A program made the position numbers and the translations under genes. 39,560 nt of DNA from 2-02-FULL-66-14 sp037443705 (lineage in GTDB: Bacteria > Pseudomonadota > Gammaproteobacteria > Burkholderiales > SG8-39): the NCBI GenBank assembly GCA_037443705.1, contig JBBINV010000038.1, positions 1-39,560 of the forward strand, in the 5' to 3' direction. The notes under the pieces are model-generated. The model made no database searches. It saw only the letters and a program-made list of their open reading frames with translations, and was not told the DNA's origin. This document shows, piece after piece, positions 9,380 through 17,472 of the stretch. Numbering within the stretch: the first letter of the stretch is position 1; each line of letters begins with the position of its first letter.

Positions 9380-9386
9380 CCCCGAT
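9368..9386. repeat. Near-perfect 19-bp palindrome at the junction of two convergent genes
   Basis: ATCGGAGTCTGACCCCGAT reads almost the same on both strands: ATCGG/CCGAT outer arms, one mismatch, then GTC/GAC around one base. It covers the stop codon of the CoA-transferase B gene and touches the stop of glpK. It may serve as a weak shared terminator. It contains the 12-mer GAGTCTGACCCC, also present at 8338-8349. From general recollection, GGGGTCAGACTC-like words are dispersed repeats in many beta- and gammaproteobacterial genomes, so this may be a member of such a family. Confidence 0.5.
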
Positions 9387-10894
9387 TATTGTTTCCAGCC
9401 GCGCGCGCGCTCGATCGCGCGGCGCCAGCGCGCGAGGCGCGATTCGGCCTCGTCGCGCGACATGCGCGGCTCGAAGGCGCGGTCGATGCGCCATTGCTCG
9501 GCGATTTCCTTCTTCGAGCCCCAGACGCCGGTCGCGAGCCCGGCGAGGTAGGCGGCGCCGAGCGCGGTGGTCTCGAGCACCTTCGGGCGCACCACCGGCA
9601 CGCCGAGGATGTCGGCCTGGAACTGCATGAGGAGGTCGTTCGCCGCCGCGCCGCCGTCCACGCGCAGCTCCGCGAGCCGCTCGCCCGCGTCCTTCTGCAT
9701 CGCCTCGAGCACGTCCGCGCTCTGGTAGGCGATGGATTCGAGCGCGGCACGCGCAAGGTGCGCGCGGGAGCTCCCCCGGGTGAGACCCACGATCGCGCCG
9801 CGCGCGTGCGGATCCCAGTGCGGCGCGCCCAGCCCCGCGAAGGCCGGCACCACGTAGACGCCGCCGGTGTCGAGCACCTCGTTCGCGAGCCGCTCGACCT
9901 GGGCCGAGGACTCGAAGAACTTCAGCTCGTCGCGCAGCCACTGCACCACGGCGCCGGCGATGAACACGCTGCCCTCGAGCGCGTACTCGCGGTCGGCGTC
10001 GCGCGCATCGAGCGCGCGCCCGAGCTGCGCGGCGGCGGTGGCGACCAGGCCCGCCTTCGACTCGACCGCGCGATCGCCGGTGTGGAGCAGCATGAAGCAG
10101 CCGGTGCCGTAGGTGTTCTTCGCCATGCCGCGGCGATGGCAGCCCTGGCCGAAGAGCGCCGCCTGCTGGTCGCCCGCGATCCCGGTGATCGGCACCGCCG
10201 CGCCGAGCACCGAGGGCGCGATCATGCCGAAGGCGTGCGACGAGGGATAGACGTCGGGAAGGATCGCGCGCGGGACGCGCAGGAGCCGGAGCAGCTCCGG
10301 ATCCCAGTCGCCCAGGTGGATGTTGAAGAGGAGCGTTCTCGAGGCGTTCGAGGGATCGGTGACGTGGGTGCGGCTCTGGGAGAGCTGCCACACGAGCCAG
10401 GAGTCCACGGTCCCGAAGGCGAGCTCGCCGCGCTCGGCGCGGCTGCGCGCGCCGGGCACGTTGTCGAGGATCCACGCGAGCTTGGTCCCGGAGAAATAGG
10501 GGTCGATCACGAGCCCGGTGCGCTTGCGCACCAGGCTCTCCGCGCCCACCTCCTTCAGCTCGCGGCAGAACTCCGCGGTGCGCCGGTCCTGCCACACGAT
10601 CGCGCGATGGATCGGCCGGCCGGTCTGGCGGTCCCAGACGAGGGTGGTCTCGCGCTGGTTGGCGATGCCGCAGGCGACGAGGTCCTCGGCCTTCAGGCGC
10701 GAGGCAGCGAGCGCCTCGCGCGCGACCTCGCGCTGCGTGCGCCAGAGGTCGTCCGGATCGTGCTCGACCCAGCCGGGCTCGGGATAGTGCTGCGCAAATT
10801 CGCGCTGCGCGGCCGCCACTGCGCGGCCGGTCTCGTCGAAGATGATGGCCCGCGAGCTGGTCGTGCCCTGGTCGAGCGCGAGGACGTGGCGCAT
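9386..10894 (-). CDS. glpK: Glycerol kinase
   Basis: GlpK phosphorylates glycerol to glycerol-3-phosphate with ATP in the cytoplasm. The 502 residues match the family length. The FGGY-kinase N-terminus LALDQGTTSSRAIIFDETG forms the phosphate-binding strand-turn. The RETTLVWDRQTGRPIHRAI block, the YGTGCFMLLHTG nucleotide-binding segment and PAFAGLGAPHWDPHARGAI near the C-terminal domain are all conserved. It lies four bases downstream of glpD on the same strand, so the pair is an operon that takes glycerol to dihydroxyacetone phosphate. No glpF permease or glpR repressor is in the window. It converges with the CoA-transferase genes with no spacer to speak of. Confidence 0.97.
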   Translation of the reverse strand: MRHVLALDQGTTSSRAIIFDETGRAVAAAQREFAQHYPEPGWVEHDPDDLWRTQREVAREALAASRLKAEDLVACGIANQRETTLVWDRQTGRPIHRAIVWQDRRTAEFCRELKEVGAESLVRKRTGLVIDPYFSGTKLAWILDNVPGARSRAERGELAFGTVDSWLVWQLSQSRTHVTDPSNASRTLLFNIHLGDWDPELLRLLRVPRAILPDVYPSSHAFGMIAPSVLGAAVPITGIAGDQQAALFGQGCHRRGMAKNTYGTGCFMLLHTGDRAVESKAGLVATAAAQLGRALDARDADREYALEGSVFIAGAVVQWLRDELKFFESSAQVERLANEVLDTGGVYVVPAFAGLGAPHWDPHARGAIVGLTRGSSRAHLARAALESIAYQSADVLEAMQKDAGERLAELRVDGGAAANDLLMQFQADILGVPVVRPKVLETTALGAAYLAGLATGVWGSKKEIAEQWRIDRAFEPRMSRDEAESRLARWRRAIERARGWKQ

Positions 10895-10898
10895 CGGC

Positions 10899-12491
10899 CT
10901 ATTCTACGTTGGCGCGGGCGAGGTCGTAGCGCGCGGCGAGTGCCTTGAACGCCTCCACCGAGCGGCCGGCGTCGAACTCGCGCCCGAGCTCCTCGGCGAG
11001 GATCTCGCCCGTGCGCTCCGCGAGCGATGCGGCGAGGCGCGCATCGCGAAAGAGCAGCCGCGAGCGGCGCGCGAGCACGTCCTCTACGCTGCGCGCGTAC
11101 TCGTATCGCGCGGCGAAGCGCACCATCGCTTCGGTGAACCCCGGCGCGAGCTCGCGTCCCGCGCCCGGGAGCGCGCGCACCGCGTCCGCGTCCATGCCGT
11201 AGAGATGCAGCCCCGGGGGTTCGGCCATCGAGTGCCCGGCGCGTTCCGGCGCGCCGACGAGGGAGAGCGACGCGGTGGCGCCCGCGGGCCTCCGCGGCAC
11301 GAGCCCGTGCGACATGCAGCTCGCGAGCACGTCTTCGGCCATCGCCCGGTAGGTGGTCCATTTGCCCCCGGTGACGGTCACGAGGCCCGATCGCTCCACC
11401 AGGACCGCGTGCTCGCGCGAAAGCGCCTTCGTGTCGGCGAGGGCGCCGTCGCGCGGCCGCACGAGCGGCCGTAGCCCCACCCACGCCGATCGCACGTCCG
11501 CGCGCCGCGGTGCCTTCGCGAGGTAGTTGCCCGCCTCGCGGAGAATGAAGTCGATTTCCTCCCGGAACGGCTCGGGCTCTGCGGCCAAGTCGCGGCGCGG
11601 CGTGTCGGTGGTCCCGAGGATCGTGCTTCCGAGCCACGGCACCGCGAAGAGCACCCGCCCGTCCGCGGTGCGCGGCACCAGGATCGCGGCGGTTCCCGGC
11701 AGGAACTCGCGGCCGACGACCAGGTGCACTCCCTGGCTGGGCGCGACCAGGTCCGGTCCCTCGGCTCCTCCCATGCGGCGCACGGCGTCGACCCACACGC
11801 CGGTCGCGTTGACGACGCAGCGCGCGCGCAGCTCCAGGCGCTCCCGGGTCTCGCGGTCCTCTACGAGAACCCCGCGCACGCGCCCGTCGCGCAGGACGAG
11901 CCCCACCGCGGCGCAGTAGTTGAGCACGGTGGCGCCGCGCGCGATCGCGGTGCGCGCGAGCGCCACGGCAAGCCGTGCGTCGTCGAACTGCCCGTCCCAG
12001 TAGCGCAGTGCTCCAGAAAGGTTGCGCGCCTGCAACCCCGGCGCCTGTGCGAGCGCCGCCTGCGGCCCGAGCAGCGCCGTGCGGCCGAGGTGGCCTCCCC
12101 CGCCGAGGAGGTCGTACAGGACCAGCCCGGCACCGTAGAACCAGCGATCCAGCCAGTGTCCGCGCGCGCCGTACAGCGGCAGCAGGAAAGCGAGCGGGCG
12201 TACGAGGTGCGGGGCGTTGCGCAGGAGCGCGGCGCGCTCGCGCAGCGCCTTGCGCACGAGCCGCACGTCGCCCTGCGCGAGATAGCGCACCCCGCCGTGC
12301 ACGAGCTTGGTCGCGCGCGATGAGGTGCCCTTCGCGAAATCGTCGGCTTCGGCGAGCGCCACCGAGAGCCCGCGCGCGGCGGCGTCGAGCGCGATGCCGA
12401 GGCCGGTGGCGCCGCCGCCGATCACCACGAGGTCCCGTTCGCCGGCCCCCGCGAGCCGGCGCCAGAGCTCGTCGCGAGTCGGCTGCGTCAT
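10899..12491 (-). CDS. glpD: Aerobic glycerol-3-phosphate dehydrogenase
   Basis: GlpD is a membrane-associated FAD enzyme that oxidises glycerol-3-phosphate to dihydroxyacetone phosphate and passes electrons to quinone. The 530-residue protein shows the N-terminal FAD dinucleotide-binding motif VVIGGGATGLGIALDAAARG (about residues 22-41) and the family signature SSRATKLVHGGVRYLAQGD. The FAD-contacting blocks VVNATGVWVDAV and TVTGGKWTTYRAMAEDVL are also present, and a C-terminal helical domain follows. It is the first gene of the glpD-glpK operon. Its ATG is 52 bp from the divergent sucC start, so the two promoters share a very short region. Start choice is supported by the conserved N-terminus. 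Confidence 0.96.
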   Translation of the reverse strand: MTQPTRDELWRRLAGAGERDLVVIGGGATGLGIALDAAARGLSVALAEADDFAKGTSSRATKLVHGGVRYLAQGDVRLVRKALRERAALLRNAPHLVRPLAFLLPLYGARGHWLDRWFYGAGLVLYDLLGGGGHLGRTALLGPQAALAQAPGLQARNLSGALRYWDGQFDDARLAVALARTAIARGATVLNYCAAVGLVLRDGRVRGVLVEDRETRERLELRARCVVNATGVWVDAVRRMGGAEGPDLVAPSQGVHLVVGREFLPGTAAILVPRTADGRVLFAVPWLGSTILGTTDTPRRDLAAEPEPFREEIDFILREAGNYLAKAPRRADVRSAWVGLRPLVRPRDGALADTKALSREHAVLVERSGLVTVTGGKWTTYRAMAEDVLASCMSHGLVPRRPAGATASLSLVGAPERAGHSMAEPPGLHLYGMDADAVRALPGAGRELAPGFTEAMVRFAARYEYARSVEDVLARRSRLLFRDARLAASLAERTGEILAEELGREFDAGRSVEAFKALAARYDLARANVE

Positions 12492-12507
12492 ATCGTCTCA
12501 ATGTTAC

Positions 12508-12516
12508 TGCTAGAAT
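12508..12516 (+). promoter_or_regulatory. Extended -10 promoter element for sucCD
   Basis: TGCTAGAAT is an extended -10 box (TGn plus TAGAAT, five of six matches to TATAAT) in the 52-bp gap between glpD and sucC. A transcription start about 12523 would give a leader of roughly 20 bases with a GAAGAG ribosome binding site ahead of the sucC ATG. No convincing -35 hexamer is seen, as is usual for extended -10 promoters. Confidence 0.5.
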
Positions 12517-12543
12517 CCGCGCCCTCACCCGAAGAGATCCTTC

Positions 12544-13713
12544 ATGAAGATCCACGAATACCAGGGCAAGGAGCTGTTCCGCAAATTCGGCGTCGCCACT
12601 CCTCGCGGCATCCCCTGCTTTTCCGCGGACGAGGCGGTCGAGGCCGCGAAGAAGCTGGGCGGAAGCGTCTGGGTGGTGAAGGCGCAGATCCATGCCGGCG
12701 GGCGCGGAAAAGGCGGGGGGGTGAAGGTTGCGAAATCCCTTGACCAGGTTCGTCAATTCGCATCCTCCATACTGGGAATGCAATTGAAAACCCATCAAAC
12801 CGGCCCCGAGGGACAGAAGGTCCGTCGGCTCCTGATCGAGGAGGGCGCCGACATCGCCAAAGAGCTATACGTCGGCATGGTGGTCGATCGGCAGACGCAG
12901 CGCGTGTGCCTCATGGCCTCGTCGGAGGGCGGCATGGACATCGAGGAGGTCGCGGCGAGCCACCCCGAAAGGATCCACAAGGTCTTCGTCGATCCGGTGA
13001 CGGGCCTGGGTGATGCGGAGGCAGAGGCGGTTTCGGCAAGGATCGGCGTTCCGGACGGCTCGATCGGTCAATGCAGGGATCTTCTCAAGGCGCTGTACCG
13101 CTGCTTCGACGAAACCGACGCGTCGCTCGCCGAGATCAACCCGCTGATTCTCACCAGGGACGGAAGGGTGGTCGCGCTCGATTCCAAGCTCAACTTCGAC
13201 GACAACGCGCTGTTCCGGCATCCCGAGATCGTCGCGATGCGCGATCTGGACGAGGAGGACCCGCTCGAGATAGAGGCCTCCAGGTACGATCTCTCGTACA
13301 TCTCGCTCGACGGCGACATCGGCTGCATGGTGAACGGCGCCGGCCTCGCCATGGCGACGATGGACACGATCAAGCTCTACGGCGGCGCGCCGGCCAACTT
13401 CCTCGACGTGGGCGGCGGCGCGACGACGGAGAAAGTCACGGCCGCGTTCAAGATCATGCTCTCCAACCCGAAGGTGAAGGCGATCCTGGTCAACATCTTC
13501 GGCGGCATCATGAAATGCGACACGATCGCGGCCGGCGTGGTCGCGGCGGCGCGCGAGGTGCACCTGTCGGTGCCGCTCGTGGTGCGCATGAAAGGCACGA
13601 ACGAGGACCTCGGGAAGAAGATCCTCGCCGACTCGGGCCTGCCGATCATCTCCGCGGACAACATGGCGCAGGCGGGCGAGCGCGCGGTCGCGGCGGTGAG
13701 GGGGGCGCGATGA
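12544..13713 (+). CDS. sucC: Succinyl-CoA synthetase (ADP-forming) beta subunit
   Basis: SucC is the nucleotide-binding beta subunit of succinyl-CoA synthetase, the substrate-level phosphorylation step of the TCA cycle. The 389 residues match E. coli SucC (388). The ATP-grasp domain starts with MKIHEYQGKELFRKFGV and includes AQIHAGGRGKGGGVKVAKS. The C-terminal ligase domain carries NFLDVGGGATTEKV and LVNIFGGIMKCDTIA. The gene overlaps sucD as ATGA, so the two subunits are translationally coupled. The ATG at 12544 is the conserved family start, preceded by GAAGAG. Confidence 0.98.
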   Translation: MKIHEYQGKELFRKFGVATPRGIPCFSADEAVEAAKKLGGSVWVVKAQIHAGGRGKGGGVKVAKSLDQVRQFASSILGMQLKTHQTGPEGQKVRRLLIEEGADIAKELYVGMVVDRQTQRVCLMASSEGGMDIEEVAASHPERIHKVFVDPVTGLGDAEAEAVSARIGVPDGSIGQCRDLLKALYRCFDETDASLAEINPLILTRDGRVVALDSKLNFDDNALFRHPEIVAMRDLDEEDPLEIEASRYDLSYISLDGDIGCMVNGAGLAMATMDTIKLYGGAPANFLDVGGGATTEKVTAAFKIMLSNPKVKAILVNIFGGIMKCDTIAAGVVAAAREVHLSVPLVVRMKGTNEDLGKKILADSGLPIISADNMAQAGERAVAAVRGAR

Positions 13714-14594
13714 GCATCCTGATCAATCGCGACAGCCGCGTCATCACGCAAGGGATCACCGGCAATACCGGGCAGTTCCACACCCGCACGAGCCGCGAGT
13801 ACGCGAACGGCCGCGCGTGCTACGTCGCCGGCGTGAATCCCAGGAAGGCCGGAGAGAGTTTCGAGGGAATTCCGATCTTCGCGTCGGTGCGCGAGGCGAA
13901 GGAAAGGACCGGGGCGAACGTTTCGGTCATCTACGTTCCGCCCGCGGGCGCGGCCGGCGCGATCTGGGAAGCGGTGGAAGCCGATCTCGATCTCGCGATC
14001 TGCATCACCGAGGGCATCCCGGTGCGCGACATGATCCGGGTGCGCGAGCGCATGAAGAAGGAAAAGCGGTGCACGCTCCTGCTCGGCCCCAACTGCCCGG
14101 GCGTGATCACGCCCGAGGAGCTGAAGATCGGCATCATGCCGGGCCACATCCACAGGAAGGGCCGGGTCGGCGTCGTGTCGCGCTCCGGAACGCTCACCTA
14201 CGAGGCGGTGGCCCAGCTCACGGAGCTCGGCATCGGACAATCGACCGCGGTGGGCATCGGCGGCGACCCGGTGAACGGCCTCAAGCACCTCGATGTCCTC
14301 AAGCTCTTCAACGACGACCCGGGCACCGACGCGGTCGTGATGATCGGCGAGATCGGCGGCTCGGACGAGGAGGCCGCGGCGCGCTGGGCGAAGGAAAACA
14401 TGCGCAAGCCCGTGGTCGGGTTCATCGCCGGGGTCACCGCGCCGCCCGGCAAGCGCATGGGCCATGCCGGGGCGATCATCTCCGGCGGAAAGGGCACGGC
14501 GCAGGAGAAGCTCGCAGTCATGGAGGAGTGCGGGATCAAGGTGACGCGCAATCCCGCCGAGATGGGACGGACGCTGCAATCGGTGCTGAAATAA
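13710..14594 (+). CDS. sucD: Succinyl-CoA synthetase alpha subunit
   Basis: SucD is the CoA-binding, phosphohistidine-carrying subunit of succinyl-CoA synthetase. The 294-residue protein begins with the CoA-binding Rossmann domain (SRVITQGITGNTGQFHT). It carries GPNCPGVITP in the middle and the active-site histidine in MGHAGAI (His252). The C-terminus (NPAEMGRTLQSVLK) is typical, so the gene is full length. Its ATG overlaps the sucC stop. The next gene is read in another frame and has no standard start codon after the sucD stop for a long way, so it probably starts inside sucD. Confidence 0.98.
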   Translation: MSILINRDSRVITQGITGNTGQFHTRTSREYANGRACYVAGVNPRKAGESFEGIPIFASVREAKERTGANVSVIYVPPAGAAGAIWEAVEADLDLAICITEGIPVRDMIRVRERMKKEKRCTLLLGPNCPGVITPEELKIGIMPGHIHRKGRVGVVSRSGTLTYEAVAQLTELGIGQSTAVGIGGDPVNGLKHLDVLKLFNDDPGTDAVVMIGEIGGSDEEAAARWAKENMRKPVVGFIAGVTAPPGKRMGHAGAIISGGKGTAQEKLAVMEECGIKVTRNPAEMGRTLQSVLK

Positions 14595-16615
14595 ACCGCC
14601 GGCCGCTCGCTGCCGCGGCTCCATACGCCGGGACGATCTTCCTGTCGTCGTTCCTGCTGTTCCTGGTGCAGCCGATCGTGGCCAAGCAGATCCTGCCTTG
14701 GTTCGGCGGCTCGGCGGCGGTGTGGACCACGTGCCTGGTGTTCTTCCAGAGCGCGCTGCTCGCCGGCTACGCCTACGCCGACCTCACGACGCGGCTGGGC
14801 CCGCGCCGGCAGGCGATGCTCCACATCGCGCTCCTCGCGCTATCGCTCGCGTGGCTGCCGATCCTGGCCGGCAGCGGCTGGAAGCCGCAGGGCGACGAGC
14901 AGCCGATCGTGCGGATACTGCTGCTTCTCGCGGCCACCATCGGGCTGCCGTATTTCCTGCTCTCGACCAGCACGCCGCTGCTCCAGGCGTGGTACTGGCG
15001 CACGTTCCGCGCGGCGGTGCCGTACCGTCTGTTCGCGCTCTCCAATCTCGCCTCGCTTCTCGCGCTGCTCGGATTTCCGCTCCTGTTCGAGCCGGCGATG
15101 GACCTGCAGCAGCTCGGCTGGGGCTGGTCGGCGCTCTACGCGCTGTTTGCGCTGCTTTGCGCCGCCACGGCCTGGGTGTCGAGGAAAGGGCTCGACGAGT
15201 CCCGGGCGCGAACCCCGCGCGGATCCTCCGCCCCGGTGTCCCCTCGCCTGCAAGCGCAATGGGTCGCCCTCTCGGCGATGGGCTCGGTGATGCTGCTCGC
15301 GGTCACCAACCACGTCACGCAGAACGTCTCGAGCGTGCCGTTCCTCTGGGTGCTGCCGCTCGCGCTGTATCTGATCACGTTCATCCTCGCGTTCGACCAT
15401 CCGCGCTGGTACCTGCGCCGCACCGTGCTCGTCGCGCTCGCCGGGCTCGCGCCGGCGATGGCCTGGTACATTCCCTCGCTCGAGCTCAAGGTCGCGGTGC
15501 CCATCTACCTGGTCGGCCTCTTCGCGGCGTGCATGTTCTGCCACGGCGAACTCGCCGCGCTCAAGCCCGATCCCCGGCATCTCACGCGCTACTACCTCGC
15601 GATCTCGCTCGGCGGCGCGCTGGGCGCGGTGCTCGTGGCGATCGTCGCGCCGCTCGCGCTCACCGGGTACTTCGAGCTCGGCATCGCGCTCGGGCTGCTC
15701 GCCGCGCTCGCGATCGTGCGCCTGCCGGGGCTCGCGCGCTGGGCGGCGGCGGCGGCGGGCCTTGCCACCGTCGGCTTCGTGGCGCACGGCACCGGCGAGT
15801 ACGTCCGGGACGTGCGCGTGATGCAGCGCGATTTCTACGGCGTGGTGCGCACGCGCGACCACGCGAGCCCCGCGCCGTACCGGGCCATGTACCACGGCGC
15901 GATCATGCACGGCGGGCAGCTCCTGGGGGAGGCGTTCCGCAACACGCCCTCGGACTATTTCGGGCCGGGATCGGGCTACGGGCGGCTGTTCGCCACGCTT
16001 CGCGCGCGCGAGCCTTCGCGGCCCCTCGAAGTCGGCATCATCGGCCTGGGTGCGGGCGTGGTCGCCTCCTACGGTCGCCCCGGGGACAGCTTCACGTTCT
16101 ACGAGATCAGCCCGCGCGTGGCCGACATCGCGCGGCGCGAGTTCACGTTCCTCTCCGACAGTTCGGCGCGCACGCGCGTCGTGATGGGCGACGGGCGCCT
16201 GTCGCTCGAGCGCGAGCCCCCGCGCGGCTACGACGTGCTCGGGATCGACGCGTTCTCGGGCGACTCGATTCCGATGCACCTCGTCACGCGCGAGGCGATG
16301 GAGATCTACCTCAAGCACCTCAAGCCCGACGGCGTGCTCGTGTTCCAGGCGACCAACCGCTACGTGGATCTCCTGCCGGTGATCCGGCGCCTCGCCTCGG
16401 TGTTCGGGCTGCAAGCCGTGCTCGTCTCGGACTGGCCGAAGGCGGCCGAGGGCTTCGAGTACTGGTACTCCGCTACCGACCAGGTGCTGGTGACGCGCAA
16501 CCGGGCGCTGCTCGATGCGCCCGCGATCCGCGAGGCCGCGGTCTCGATCCAGGATCGCAAGGAATTGCCCACCTTCACCGACGCGCACCACAACCTGCTG
16601 CGCATCCTGAAATAG
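14528..16615 (+). CDS. Polytopic membrane protein fused to a spermidine-synthase-fold domain
   Basis: The N-terminal 420 or so residues hold about a dozen hydrophobic membrane segments, the first being FLSSFLLFLVQPIVAKQILP. A cytoplasmic Rossmann domain follows, with the SAM-binding-like motif VGIIGLGAGVVASYG, an acidic strand end (FYEISPRV) and VLGIDAFSGDSIPMHL, as in spermidine synthases. This matches proteins annotated as fused MFS/spermidine synthase; their true reaction is mostly unknown, and polyamine synthesis should not be assumed. The start is uncertain. GTG 14528, inside sucD, gives 695 residues. After the sucD stop there is only an ATA at 14591 before the first membrane segment. 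The gene therefore overlaps or abuts sucD and is likely cotranscribed with sucCD. It ends in a strong stem-loop. Confidence 0.8.
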   Translation: MRDQGDAQSRRDGTDAAIGAEINRRPLAAAAPYAGTIFLSSFLLFLVQPIVAKQILPWFGGSAAVWTTCLVFFQSALLAGYAYADLTTRLGPRRQAMLHIALLALSLAWLPILAGSGWKPQGDEQPIVRILLLLAATIGLPYFLLSTSTPLLQAWYWRTFRAAVPYRLFALSNLASLLALLGFPLLFEPAMDLQQLGWGWSALYALFALLCAATAWVSRKGLDESRARTPRGSSAPVSPRLQAQWVALSAMGSVMLLAVTNHVTQNVSSVPFLWVLPLALYLITFILAFDHPRWYLRRTVLVALAGLAPAMAWYIPSLELKVAVPIYLVGLFAACMFCHGELAALKPDPRHLTRYYLAISLGGALGAVLVAIVAPLALTGYFELGIALGLLAALAIVRLPGLARWAAAAAGLATVGFVAHGTGEYVRDVRVMQRDFYGVVRTRDHASPAPYRAMYHGAIMHGGQLLGEAFRNTPSDYFGPGSGYGRLFATLRAREPSRPLEVGIIGLGAGVVASYGRPGDSFTFYEISPRVADIARREFTFLSDSSARTRVVMGDGRLSLEREPPRGYDVLGIDAFSGDSIPMHLVTREAMEIYLKHLKPDGVLVFQATNRYVDLLPVIRRLASVFGLQAVLVSDWPKAAEGFEYWYSATDQVLVTRNRALLDAPAIREAAVSIQDRKELPTFTDAHHNLLRILK

Positions 16616-16636
16616 CGAAGCGCGTCAGCGCTTCGC
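16615..16636. terminator. Perfect 9-bp stem-loop between convergent genes
   Basis: GCGAAGCGC, loop GTCA, GCGCTTCGC: a perfect 9-bp stem with a four-base loop. It starts at the last base of the stop codon of the membrane/spermidine-synthase-fold gene. The stop codon of the convergent PilJ/NarX-domain gene lies in its loop. Neither side has a good T-run, so it may be a bidirectional, inefficient or Rho-assisted terminator, or an mRNA-protecting hairpin. Confidence 0.55.
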
Positions 16637-17422
16637 GAGGCGCTCGTACAGCCCTGTGACCCGTTCCATGCGGACGAGAATCGCATCGGCGAGCTCGACG
16701 ACGGCGGTCCGGCCGGCGGCGGTATCGTGCTCCCGCGCGAGCATCGGCTTCAGCTTCTGCCACTGGGCCTCGGCAGCGTCGAGCTCGGCGCGGATCTCGG
16801 CGCCGCTCTCCGGCGCGGCGCGAAGCTCGCCGAGCGCGCGCTCGAACTCGTCGCGCGCGGCGCCCAGCTCCGCCCGGATCGCGGCGCTGTCGAACCCGCG
16901 CCAGTTGAGGAGCAGATAATTCTTGGCGATGCGCTGCGAAAGCATGCGCTGGCGTCCGGCGAGGTTGACGAGCTTCGCGGCAGGGCGGCCATTGTGGCGC
17001 TCGAGCGCGGCGGTGTTGCGCTCGGCGGCCTCGAGCAGCCGCTCCGCGGCCGCGACCATCGCCGCCGCTTCCCTGCGGCTCACGGGTCCGGTCGCCAGCT
17101 CGCGCACCGTCGCCCATCGCTCGGCGACCGCGTCGACCGTCTTCCGGGTCTCGGGATCGGTCGCGAACGCCTTGAGATCGGCGAGCTGGTCGTCGAACAC
17201 CCATATCGCCTCGGCGAGCTGGCCGCGCGCGGCCGGCGCCGCGACGCCCTCGGCGACCTGGAGGTAGCTCTTGACGATGCGCTGGCTGAGCATGCGCTGG
17301 CGGCCCGCCTTGTTGAGCGCCGCGGCCTCGTCGAGATACGACGCGTGGGTCGCGGTGGAATCGAGCGGGACGCCGGCGAAGCCGGCAAGCGCCAGAACCG
17401 CGAACAAAGACCTGACCTTCAT
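16625..17422 (-). CDS. Periplasmic protein with two PilJ/NarX-type sensor (P-box-like) segments
   Basis: A 265-residue protein with an N-terminal signal peptide (KVRSLFAVLALAGFAGVPL) and two similar helical halves. Each half opens with the same signature: NKAGRQRMLSQRI at residues 37-49 and NLAGRQRMLSQRI at residues 153-165. This is the N-terminal motif of the PilJ/NarX-NarQ sensor family (PF13675-like). In NarX and NarQ the matching P-box arginine binds nitrate. No transmembrane helix after the signal peptide, no HAMP domain and no kinase or chemotaxis domain are present, so it looks like a free periplasmic binding or sensing module. Nitrate as ligand is inference. The ATG at 17422 starts the signal peptide. 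A longer frame to 17584 would run into the upstream gene and was rejected. An FNR-like palindrome lies about 43 bp upstream. Confidence 0.8.
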   Translation of the reverse strand: MKVRSLFAVLALAGFAGVPLDSTATHASYLDEAAALNKAGRQRMLSQRIVKSYLQVAEGVAAPAARGQLAEAIWVFDDQLADLKAFATDPETRKTVDAVAERWATVRELATGPVSRREAAAMVAAAERLLEAAERNTAALERHNGRPAAKLVNLAGRQRMLSQRIAKNYLLLNWRGFDSAAIRAELGAARDEFERALGELRAAPESGAEIRAELDAAEAQWQKLKPMLAREHDTAAGRTAVVELADAILVRMERVTGLYERLAKR

Positions 17423-17458
17423 CGCCAAGCCATTCTCGGCTCGCGCGCTCCGCCCGGA

Positions 17459-17472
17459 TTGATCTATCTCAA
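17459..17472 (-). promoter_or_regulatory. FNR/ANR-like operator upstream of the PilJ/NarX-domain gene
   Basis: TTGATCTATCTCAA matches the FNR-family consensus TTGAT-N4-ATCAA at nine of ten positions. It lies at the end of the upstream acyl-ligase gene. Read on the minus strand, a GAGAAT -10-like hexamer (17437-17432) is placed so that the site would be centred near -40.5, as in class II FNR-activated promoters. It fits control of the nitrate-sensor-like gene by a CRP/FNR-family regulator. Confidence 0.45.

Noticed and set aside
13817..16615. A 932-codon frame that appears to extend the membrane/spermidine-synthase-fold protein upstream
   Set aside because: The upstream part is an alternate frame of sucD with shadow-like composition.
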